64,000 bases of DNA from Megasphaera sp. UBA1696. GTDB lineage: Bacteria; Bacillota; Negativicutes; Veillonellales; Megasphaeraceae. Below, one piece after another: positions 57,635 to 64,000 of the stretch. The translations under genes and the position numbers were made by a program. Numbering within the stretch: position 1 is the first letter of the stretch; each line of letters opens with the position of its first letter. The notes beneath the pieces were generated by a model. The model ran no database searches and had not been told where the DNA came from. It saw only the letters and a program-made list of their open reading frames with translations. Where the stretch lies: positions 9,996 through 73,995 of the forward strand of contig DCJQ01000017.1 of the NCBI GenBank assembly GCA_002319965.1, given 5' to 3'.

Positions 57635-58600
57635 GTGATTAATAAAATTGGAGTATTAACAAGCGGCGGCGATTCTCCCAGCATGAATGCTGCCATCCGC
57701 AGCGTGACTCGGTATGCCATCTATAAGGGCCTGACGGTAGAAGGCATACAGCGCGGTTACGAAGGCTTGATCCACGGCGAAAGCTTGGCTTTGAATCGTC
57801 GCTCTGTAGGCGGTATCATCCATCGCGGCGGCACGCATTTACGGACGTCTCGTTCTGAAGAATTCATGACCCAAGAAGGGCGGTTGAAAGGCTATAACTG
57901 GCTCGTGCAGAATCACATCGATGCCCTTGTCGTCATCGGCGGCAACGGCTCCATGAAAGGCGCTGAAAAGCTGAGTGAAATGGGACTGCCGACGGTTACG
58001 ATTCCCGGCACTATCGATAACGATATGGCAGGAACGCAATATACCTTGGGCTACGATACGGCTGTCAACACCGTGTTAGAGGCAGTGAACCGAATTCGGG
58101 ATACGGCTGTTTCTCATGACCGGGTGGCCATCATCGAAGTCATGGGACGTCATGCAGGCTTCATCGCCTTGGAATCGGGCCTTTCCTGTGGGGCTGAAAT
58201 CGTCTTGATACCGGAAAAGAAGATGTCCATGGAAGAAGTATCCCACCATCTAGAAGCATCTCATAAGCAGTGGAAAAAGAACAGCATCATCATTACGGCA
58301 GAAGGCGCTGTGAGCGGAGCCGAGGTCCTTCAATATATGAAGGCACATCATCCGGAAATGAATCCCAGCCTGACCGTTTTGGGCTATCTCCAGCGCGGGG
58401 GTGCACCGAGTGCCCGCGATGCGAAGATGGCCAGCCTCTTTGGCCAGAAGGCCGTAGAATATCTGCTGTCTGGCGGTACAGGGGCCGTCGTCGGTCTTAT
58501 CCATGACAACATCGTCGCCACACCTTATGAGGAAGCTGACCAATTTCAGTTCGGTATCGATGAAAACGAATATGAATTGGTCCATGCACTGGGAATGTAA
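57635..58600 (+). CDS. 6-phosphofructokinase family protein with Asn in the Mg site
   Basis: PfkA-family kinase of 321 residues. GVLTSGGDSPSMNAAIR, then IGGNGSMKGAEKL, PGTIDNDM (Asp128, Asp130), EVMGRHAGF and LGYLQRGGAPSARDA. The canonical GGDGS motif (Asp103 in E. coli PfkA, which helps bind Mg-ATP) reads GGNGS here, with Asn104. The Gly that marks ATP rather than pyrophosphate use is retained. Substrate could be fructose 6-phosphate, or another ketose phosphate made by this operon. Start is GTG 57635, with AAAGGATC at fair spacing. Confidence 0.85.
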   Translation: MINKIGVLTSGGDSPSMNAAIRSVTRYAIYKGLTVEGIQRGYEGLIHGESLALNRRSVGGIIHRGGTHLRTSRSEEFMTQEGRLKGYNWLVQNHIDALVVIGGNGSMKGAEKLSEMGLPTVTIPGTIDNDMAGTQYTLGYDTAVNTVLEAVNRIRDTAVSHDRVAIIEVMGRHAGFIALESGLSCGAEIVLIPEKKMSMEEVSHHLEASHKQWKKNSIIITAEGAVSGAEVLQYMKAHHPEMNPSLTVLGYLQRGGAPSARDAKMASLFGQKAVEYLLSGGTGAVVGLIHDNIVATPYEEADQFQFGIDENEYELVHALGM

Positions 58601-58659
58601 TCGGAAGGTTTACTAAGGAGGGGTCCTTCTTTTAAGGCAAACCTCTCAACGTAACGAAC

Positions 58660-58697
58660 AAGAGGAGCCTTGTTGTACAGGTCTCCTCTTCTTTTTA
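58660..58697 (+). terminator. Terminator after the phosphofructokinase gene
   Basis: Eight-bp stem AAGAGGAG/CTCCTCTT with a 15-base loop, then CTTTTT. It lies right before the ptsI ribosome-binding site. Confidence 0.8.
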
Positions 58698-58724
58698 TGT
58701 ACCCCTTGGAGGAGGTAATTTCGT

Positions 58725-60356
58725 ATGATTACGTTAATGGGGAAAAGCGTCTTTCGCGGTATCGCTATTGGACCGCTGGCACTTTTTCATAGAAACACGA
58801 TATCCACAGCTGTCCATGAAATCGAAAGTGTTGAAGACGAAGTAAAACGCTTTCAGGGCGCCAGAGAAACGGCTGTGGAACAGCTGAAACTGCTCTATGA
58901 TAAGGCCGTCCAAAAGGTCGGTGAAGAACAGGCTGCCGTCTTTGAAGTCCATCAGATGATGCTCGAAGATGACGACTACATCGAATCCATTGAAGGACTG
59001 ATCCGGAATGAACACATGAATGCTGAAGCGGCTGTGGAACAGACGGCGCAGCAGTTTGCCGAAATGTTTCGCTCTATGGAGGATGCCTACATGCAGGGCC
59101 GTGCTGCCGATGTCCTCGATATTTCCCGTCGCGTACAGATGGAATTGTGCGACGGTCAGGGCGTCGATTTCAGCAAGTATGATGACGTCATTATCGCAGC
59201 CGATGACCTCGTGCCGAGCGAAACGCTCCAGCTCGATACGGATAAGCTTATTGGCTTCATCACCTCCGGCGGCAGCACGAGCTCGCATACGGCAATCCTG
59301 GCCCGTACGCTTGGCATTGCTTCTGTCGTAGGTACGGGAACACAGCTTCATAATGACGTAGATGGCATGCTGGCCATCATCGACGGGACTACGGGCATGG
59401 TTTATATCGATCCCGATGACGACACACTGGCAAAGATGAAGGCCAAGAAAGCTGAAGAAGACGAATGGAATGCCAAATTAGAACAAGTGAGGGGCCTTGA
59501 ATCGGTGACCCTTGATGGCCGAAAAATTAATGTCTTTGCCAACATCGGCAATACGGAAAACTTGCCGCAAGTGCTCCAAAATGATGCGGAAGGCATCGGA
59601 CTGTTCCGCAGCGAATTCCTCTATCTCGGCCGCAAGGATTATCCGACGGAAGAAGAACAATTCGAAGCTTATAAAAAGACAGTCCAGACCTTAGCGGGCA
59701 AAACGGTTGTCATTCGTACTCTCGATATTGGTGCTGATAAAAAGGTGGATTATTTCAACTTGGCGCCGGAAGAAAATCCGGCCATGGGCATGCGGGCCAT
59801 CCGCATCTGCCTGACCCGGCCTGACCTCTTTAAAACCCAGCTCCGAGCCCTTTGCCGAGCGTCCGCCTTCGGGAAAATTGCCATCATGTTCCCGATGATT
59901 ATCTCGGTGGATGAAGTGAAGCGCTGTAAGGCCCTTTTACAAGACGTTCGGGCAGAACTGGATGAACAGGGACTAACCTATGATCCTCATATGGAAGTGG
60001 GCATCATGATTGAAACGCCGGCGGCAGCGGTCATGAGTGATGAGCTGGCAAAGGAAGTCGATTTCTTCAGCATCGGCTCCAATGACCTGACCCAGTACAC
60101 ACTGGCTATCGACCGTCAGCAGACGACCCTCGATTCCTTCTTTGATGCCCATCATCCGGCGGTACTGCGTCTCATTGAACAGACCATTCAAAACGGCCAT
60201 AAGGCTGGCATCTGGGTTGGTATCTGCGGCGAATTGGGCGCAGATCTTACCTTGACAGAACAGTTCCTTCGCATGGGTGTCGATGAGCTTTCTGTAAGTC
60301 CGTCGGCTGTGCTGGGCCTGCGTGAAAAAATACGTTCCCTTGATTTGACAAAATAA
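58725..60356 (+). CDS. ptsI: PTS enzyme I
   Basis: General PTS phosphotransferase taking phosphate from PEP to HPr. It has 543 residues, a little shorter than usual. The active His lies in GGSTSSHTAILARTLG. PEP-binding blocks: GIGLFRSEFLYL, NPAMGMRAIRICL, GIMIETPAA and FFSIGSNDLTQYTLAIDR. It starts right after a terminator with no promoter visible between, so expression may rest on read-through. No ptsH is in the window. Its place at the end of a polyol cluster is unusual, since ptsI more often stands with ptsH. Confidence 0.95.
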   Translation: MITLMGKSVFRGIAIGPLALFHRNTISTAVHEIESVEDEVKRFQGARETAVEQLKLLYDKAVQKVGEEQAAVFEVHQMMLEDDDYIESIEGLIRNEHMNAEAAVEQTAQQFAEMFRSMEDAYMQGRAADVLDISRRVQMELCDGQGVDFSKYDDVIIAADDLVPSETLQLDTDKLIGFITSGGSTSSHTAILARTLGIASVVGTGTQLHNDVDGMLAIIDGTTGMVYIDPDDDTLAKMKAKKAEEDEWNAKLEQVRGLESVTLDGRKINVFANIGNTENLPQVLQNDAEGIGLFRSEFLYLGRKDYPTEEEQFEAYKKTVQTLAGKTVVIRTLDIGADKKVDYFNLAPEENPAMGMRAIRICLTRPDLFKTQLRALCRASAFGKIAIMFPMIISVDEVKRCKALLQDVRAELDEQGLTYDPHMEVGIMIETPAAAVMSDELAKEVDFFSIGSNDLTQYTLAIDRQQTTLDSFFDAHHPAVLRLIEQTIQNGHKAGIWVGICGELGADLTLTEQFLRMGVDELSVSPSAVLGLREKIRSLDLTK

Positions 60357-60377
60357 ATTGTCCATTGTACAGTAAGA

Positions 60378-60421
60378 AAGAGTCTGTACAACGTGGGATT
60401 ACTCATTGTATACAGGCTCTT
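60378..60421 (+). terminator. Hairpin between ptsI and the HAD gene
   Basis: Eleven-bp stem AAGAGTCTGTA/TACAGGCTCTT with one wobble and a 22-base loop; no T run, so termination is doubtful. Confidence 0.4.
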
Positions 60422-60462
60422 CGTAATTTCGATGCCCCAGGTATCGTGGCTGAGGAGGATAT

Positions 60463-61119
60463 ATGGATAGACGAAAGCTATTTGTGTTTGACCTGGATGG
60501 AACTATGTTCGATACGGAAATTATTTCCTATCAGTGTTGGCGGGACGTATCGGCCCGTTACGGCTTCCAAATGGGACGTGATGTATTTGATCTCATGTTG
60601 GGCCGTGACAACCTGCGCGTCCGCTCTACCTGTGAAAATGCCTTTGGGCCGACCTATCCCTATGACCGGGTGTGCAAGGAGAAGATAGAACTGCAGCTGG
60701 AGTACTACCGCACCCATGATATTCCTATGAAACCGGGATTGCTTCATATCTTGGAATACGCGAAAGAACAGGGCATCCTTTGCGCTGTTGCCTCGTCGTC
60801 ACCGCGGAAACTCATTGAATATTTGCTGAAAAAGACAGCTATCGATTCCTTCTTCACCGTCGTCCAAAGCGGAGAAGAAGCAGCTCATGGAAAACCGGAA
60901 CCCGATATCTTTCTCATGGCTTGTGACAAGGCGGGCATTGCACCGGAAGACGCCCTGGTCCTGGAAGATTCAGAAAGCGGAATCCTGGCAGCTCATGCCG
61001 CAGGAATCCCGTCCGTATGGATTCCGGACCTTGTGACGATTCCCGAAGAGGTGCAGCAGTTGGCCTGGCAATGTTGCCAACGTTTGGATGAAGTACCGGC
61101 CCTGCTGGAACGAAATTAG
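60463..61119 (+). CDS. HAD-superfamily hydrolase, beta-phosphoglucomutase-like
   Basis: Cytoplasmic HAD protein of 218 residues. Motif I DLDGTMFDTE, motif II ASSSP, motif III Lys in HGKPEPDIF, motif IV LEDSESGI. A C1 helical cap lies between about residues 20 and 90. Family members are sugar phosphatases or beta-phosphoglucomutases. Beside ptsI it may remove toxic sugar phosphates of the cluster above; this is inference from position. GAGGAGGATAT precedes the ATG. Confidence 0.88.
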   Translation: MDRRKLFVFDLDGTMFDTEIISYQCWRDVSARYGFQMGRDVFDLMLGRDNLRVRSTCENAFGPTYPYDRVCKEKIELQLEYYRTHDIPMKPGLLHILEYAKEQGILCAVASSSPRKLIEYLLKKTAIDSFFTVVQSGEEAAHGKPEPDIFLMACDKAGIAPEDALVLEDSESGILAAHAAGIPSVWIPDLVTIPEEVQQLAWQCCQRLDEVPALLERN

Positions 61120-61172
61120 GGTAAGACACATATGAACGGCTAACCATGATGTGATCCCAAACGGTTAGACCT

Positions 61173-61206
61173 AACCACTGCAGCAAACCCGCTGCGGTGG
61201 TTTTTC
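61173..61206 (+). terminator. Terminator after the HAD gene
   Basis: AACCACTGCAGC pairs with GCTGCGGTGGTT (one wobble) around AAACCC, then five T. Confidence 0.88.
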
Positions 61207-61324
61207 TATGTAGCGGCATGGTGAAGTAAGCAGGCTGTCGGACTGCATCAGCCGAGGTTTTTCTGGTGTGCGTACGTATCGGTTCAGCTGTATAAAATTA
61301 AACCTTAAAAGCGTATTTTACCAT

Positions 61325-61362
61325 AAAAATACCCCCTAAAGTTGGTATTCAACTTCAGGGGG
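61325..61362 (-). terminator. Terminator of the Fsr-like MFS gene
   Basis: On the minus strand CCCCCTGAAGTTG and CAACTTTAGGGGG form a stem followed by TATTTTT. Confidence 0.88.
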
Positions 61363-61378
61363 ACAGTCGGTTGCTTTG

Positions 61379-62557
61379 TTAGCTGTGCAGATTTTTCCAA
61401 GCCTTCGGTACTGGGATGAGGAAGGCGAAGATCGAGCCGATGATGGCGGCAATCCAGAGGATTTGAAGGGCTGTCGTAAGGCCCCACTGGTCGGCACCCC
61501 AGCCGACGAGAGGCGAGACGAGGCCCCCGATGGTCGTCGTCAGGCCTAAGGTGACGCCCGAGGCAAATCCGACGTTTTTCCCAAGGTAGGTCTGTCCTAA
61601 GACGACGATGGGGCTGTAGGCGGCAAAGAGGGCGAAGGCGACGGGCAGGAGCAGTAATGTCGCCGTGACGATGTTGGTGCTGTTGACCAAGAAGAACATG
61701 GACGGAATCATGAGCAGCATGGCCCCGCGCAGGACGCGGATGAAGCCGAAGCGGTCGGCCAGGATGCCGCCGAGGAAGGTGATGACGACGCCCATGGAGA
61801 AGAGTATCGATAAGGCAAGACTGCCCGTCGTCGGGGCGGCGTGGAGGACGTTGATCCAAAAGAGGGGGATGAAGGCGTTACAGACGGTAAAGCCGATGGA
61901 GCGGACGAAGATGATGATCGACAAGCGGCTGAAAGCACCCCATTCGTTTTCTTTGACTTCGCCGGGATGGGCTTTTTGTTCTGCTTTTTTGGATTCCTGT
62001 ACGAGGGACAGGATGTGCGGCATGCGGTGGTAGATGATGAGGGCCAGGATGGTATTGACGACGCCGAAGATGGCCAGCCCCCGGATGTCAAAGGCATAGG
62101 CGCAGGCACCGGCGACGATCGGTCCTACGGCAAAACCGGCGTTGCCGCCGACGGAAAAGGCGCCCATGGCCTTGCCTTTTTGGCTGCCGGAGATGTTGTT
62201 GACCATGCGGGCTGCTTCAGGATGATAGACAGAAGAACCGAAACCGCTGAACATGGAAAAGAGAAAGATGAGCCAGTAATTCTGCGTAAAGCCCAGGAGG
62301 GTCAGGCAGATCCCGCAGAGGATGGGTCCTAAGGGAACGAACCAGGGTTTTGAAATCTTATCGGAGTAATAACCGAAGATCGGCTGCGACACCGAGGATA
62401 AGAGCATGTTGGCGAAAATGAGGGTCGCTCCGTCCTGGTAACTGAGGTTGCAGGTCGTAATGAAGTAGGGCAGAAGGGCCGGAATGGCGCCTTGTGCCCA
62501 GTCGACGGAAAAATGGCCCATGGCAAAGAGATAGACATAGGGGCTTAGTTTTTTCAT
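61379..62557 (-). CDS. MFS transporter, fosmidomycin-resistance (Fsr) type
   Basis: MFS protein of 392 residues with twelve helices. It begins YVYLFAMGHFSVDWAQGAIP; the motif of two acidic residues in helix 1 and ALLPYF is shared with Fsr-type exporters. Other markers: GFGSSVYHPEAARMV, GNAGFAVGPIV and a Lys/Glu loop near 195. Fsr proteins export drugs; the native substrate is unknown. GAAAGGAAGACCTTC precedes ATG. It is divergent from the aminotransferase. Confidence 0.85.
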   Translation of the reverse strand: MKKLSPYVYLFAMGHFSVDWAQGAIPALLPYFITTCNLSYQDGATLIFANMLLSSVSQPIFGYYSDKISKPWFVPLGPILCGICLTLLGFTQNYWLIFLFSMFSGFGSSVYHPEAARMVNNISGSQKGKAMGAFSVGGNAGFAVGPIVAGACAYAFDIRGLAIFGVVNTILALIIYHRMPHILSLVQESKKAEQKAHPGEVKENEWGAFSRLSIIIFVRSIGFTVCNAFIPLFWINVLHAAPTTGSLALSILFSMGVVITFLGGILADRFGFIRVLRGAMLLMIPSMFFLVNSTNIVTATLLLLPVAFALFAAYSPIVVLGQTYLGKNVGFASGVTLGLTTTIGGLVSPLVGWGADQWGLTTALQILWIAAIIGSIFAFLIPVPKAWKNLHS

Positions 62558-62603
62558 GAAGGTCTTCCTTTCGTTTTTTTGTCTTCATTATTATAACACA
62601 AGA

Positions 62604-62632
62604 TTGTTTTCTTTTTAGGGGCGATATATAAT
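62604..62632 (+). promoter_or_regulatory. Promoter of the aminotransferase gene
   Basis: TTGTTT (62604-62609), 17-base spacer, TATAAT (62627-62632). A minus-strand TATAAT near 62590 is the probable -10 of the MFS gene. Confidence 0.65.
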
Positions 62633-62664
62633 AGAATATATTTATTGTTAAAGGAGTTGTTAGT

Positions 62665-63852
62665 ATGGCATCGAAAGAAATGTACGCCCTCGGTTCCCAG
62701 GCTTCGGTCATCCGCGACCTCTTTGCTTACGGTCAGGAACAGGCGGCTGTCGTCGGCAAGGAAAATGTCTTTGACTTCAGTATCGGCAACCCGACCGTCC
62801 CGGCACCGGCCTGTGTCCGCAAGGCCATTGAAGACATTCTGCATGAACGCGAATCGGCAGCTATTCACGGGTATACGGCGGCTGCCGGCGACGGTGCAGT
62901 CCGTCAGGGCTTGGCTGATTTTATGAATAAAACCTACGGCGCCGATGTACGGGCCGACAATTTCTATATGACCTGCGGGGCGGCAGCTTCTTTGGTCATC
63001 AGTCTCAAAGCCATCGTCGAAGACGCTTCTGATGAAGTCATCTTGGTGGCTCCTTTCTTCCCGGAATACACGGTTTTCGTGCAGAATGCCGGCGCAAAAT
63101 CGGTCATCCTGCCGCCCGATACGGACCATTTCCAGATTTCTCTCGATGCCATGGAACAGGCGATTACGCCGAAGACGCGGGCCGTCATCGTCAATTCGCC
63201 CAACAATCCGTCAGGCGTCGTCTATTCGGCTGAAACGTTTGAAAAGTTGGCCGCTCTCCTGGAACGAAAATCGAAGGAAATCGGCCATCCGATTTACCTC
63301 ATTTCCGATGAACCGTACCGTGAAATCATTTACGACGGCCTTCCTATTCTCTACGTGCCCAAGTTTTACCGCGACACGATCATCTGCTATTCGTACAGCA
63401 AATCCCTCAGCCTTCCCGGCGAACGCATTGGCTACATCCTCGTTCCCGACTGCGTCACCGCTTCTAAAGAGGTCTATACGGCTGTCTGCGGTGCCGGCCG
63501 CTTCATGGGCTTTGTCTGCGCACCCCATCTGTTCCAGGACGTCATCTTGAAATGCATGGGACAGACCAGCGATGTCGACGTCTATGACCAAAACCGGAAG
63601 TTATTATATAATGGTTTAAAAGAAATGGGCTATGACTGCGTCTATCCCAGTGGTGCCTTTTATCTCTTCGTCAAATCGCCGGAACCGGATGCCAAGGCTT
63701 TTTCGGACAAGGCTAAGAAACTCAACCTCCTCATCGTGCCGGCTGACAGCTTCGGCTGCCCGGGCTACGTCCGCATTTCCTACTGCGTCGATCCCGATAT
63801 GATTCGGCGTTCCTTTGAGGCCTTTGAAAAGCTCATGGCCCAGTATCGCTGA
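62665..63852 (+). CDS. Class I/II pyridoxal-phosphate aminotransferase
   Basis: Fold-type I aminotransferase of 395 residues. Blocks: DFSIGNPTVPAP, GYTAAAGDGAVRQGLADF, NSPNNPSG, ISDEPYREI, and PLP Lys in CYSYSKSLSLPGERIGY, ending with the substrate-binding Arg in YVRISYC. Related to aspartate- or aromatic-type enzymes, but the substrate is not decidable. AAAGGAGTTGTTAGT precedes the ATG. Confidence 0.9.
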   Translation: MASKEMYALGSQASVIRDLFAYGQEQAAVVGKENVFDFSIGNPTVPAPACVRKAIEDILHERESAAIHGYTAAAGDGAVRQGLADFMNKTYGADVRADNFYMTCGAAASLVISLKAIVEDASDEVILVAPFFPEYTVFVQNAGAKSVILPPDTDHFQISLDAMEQAITPKTRAVIVNSPNNPSGVVYSAETFEKLAALLERKSKEIGHPIYLISDEPYREIIYDGLPILYVPKFYRDTIICYSYSKSLSLPGERIGYILVPDCVTASKEVYTAVCGAGRFMGFVCAPHLFQDVILKCMGQTSDVDVYDQNRKLLYNGLKEMGYDCVYPSGAFYLFVKSPEPDAKAFSDKAKKLNLLIVPADSFGCPGYVRISYCVDPDMIRRSFEAFEKLMAQYR

Positions 63853-63931
63853 AGACGGCCGGTTATCTAAAGGGGAAAGGGCGTTTTACGAAACTGTATA
63901 AATAAAATGTAAAGGATTTGGAATAATTTTC

Positions 63932-63959
63932 TTGACACGTTCTGTATCTGTGGTATACT
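63932..63959 (+). promoter_or_regulatory. Promoter for the tRNA at the window edge
   Basis: TTGACA (63932-63937), 16-base spacer, TATACT (63954-63959), 20 bases before the tRNA. Confidence 0.85.
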
Positions 63960-63979
63960 AAATAAGTCGTTAGGAAATG

Positions 63980-64000
63980 GGCCTATAGCTCAGCTGGTTA
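63980..64000 (+). tRNA. tRNA-Ile, 5' part (cut by window end)
   Basis: GGGCCTATAGCTCAGCTGG is the normal 5' part of tRNA-Ile(GAT): acceptor GGGCCTA and D-arm. The anticodon lies past the end, so Ile is by similarity. Confidence 0.75.

Noticed and set aside
1..64000. Prophage, IS elements or integrative elements
   Set aside because: No integrase, transposase, phage structural gene or flanking direct repeats were seen.

Overview
The window is a bacterial chromosome segment with mid-range GC in its genes. It most likely comes from a Negativicutes anaerobe of the Veillonellaceae, with Megasphaera as the best guess. This placement is inference. It rests on the Firmicute-style run asp23-asp23-nusB-xseAB-ispA-tlyA-nadK-argR-recN, infC-rpmI-rplT behind an attenuated leader, an anaerobic class III ribonucleotide reductase, and two tandem acetyl-CoA acetyltransferases of the kind used in butyrate/caproate metabolism. 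I see no 16S rRNA, prophage, IS element or CRISPR array.

Layout. 1-11100: housekeeping genes on the + strand: rRNA pseudouridine synthase fragment, M24 peptidase, efp, then a long compact unit from two Asp23 proteins to recN. 11100-14030: dapB-asd-dapA (lysine/diaminopimelate) from its own promoter. 14090-20020: tRNA-Arg, a divergent LysR/MFS pair, a lipoprotein, a DEAD-box helicase and two unknown membrane proteins. 20098-23087: a probable polyamine/arginine locus (arginase-fold protein, PaiA-like acetyltransferase, PotE-like antiporter). 23790-26363: two tandem thiolases, flanked by two long AT-rich non-coding stretches. 27500-33040: hypothetical genes, the infC operon with its leader, a C_GCAxxG_C_C protein, tRNA-Pro and tRNA-Ser, an esterase and a zinc-ribbon membrane protein. 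33107-42672: Tex, a PerR-like regulator, DNA repair genes (nfo, sbcD, sbcC) and small metabolic genes. 42811-45926: nrdD-nrdG behind NrdR-box-like sites, plus a 57-residue Cys-Cys peptide gene. 46041-48682: a ThiF-family E1-like enzyme, a LysR and an EamA transporter. 49290-61119: an 11-kb polyol PTS and pentose/hexose-phosphate island. 61379-64000: an Fsr-like MFS transporter, an aminotransferase and the start of tRNA-Ile.

The most system-like region is 49290-60356. It has a PRD/PTS-domain activator, a galactitol-type EIIA, two near-identical EIIB subunits, an EIIC, a zinc polyol-phosphate dehydrogenase, a split transketolase, RpiB, a phosphofructokinase with Asn in place of a catalytic Asp, and general PTS enzyme I. 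The activator promoter and the EIIA promoter share one architecture: an extended -10 with no good -35, and a TTCC/GGAA dyad centred 43 bp upstream of the -10. The activator leader also carries an iterated GTATATAC palindrome with an exact 17-bp period. The enzyme set suggests a pentitol (or hexitol) is phosphorylated on entry, oxidised to a ketose phosphate and fed into transketolase. No transaldolase is present in the window, so a sedoheptulose-bisphosphate route through the unusual phosphofructokinase is possible.

Other signals: infC starts at ATT and sits behind a promoter and attenuator. nrdD has one strong and two weaker NrdR-box-like sites. A possible 26-residue hydrophobic peptide gene with an ATA start and its own terminator lies at 26934-27014.
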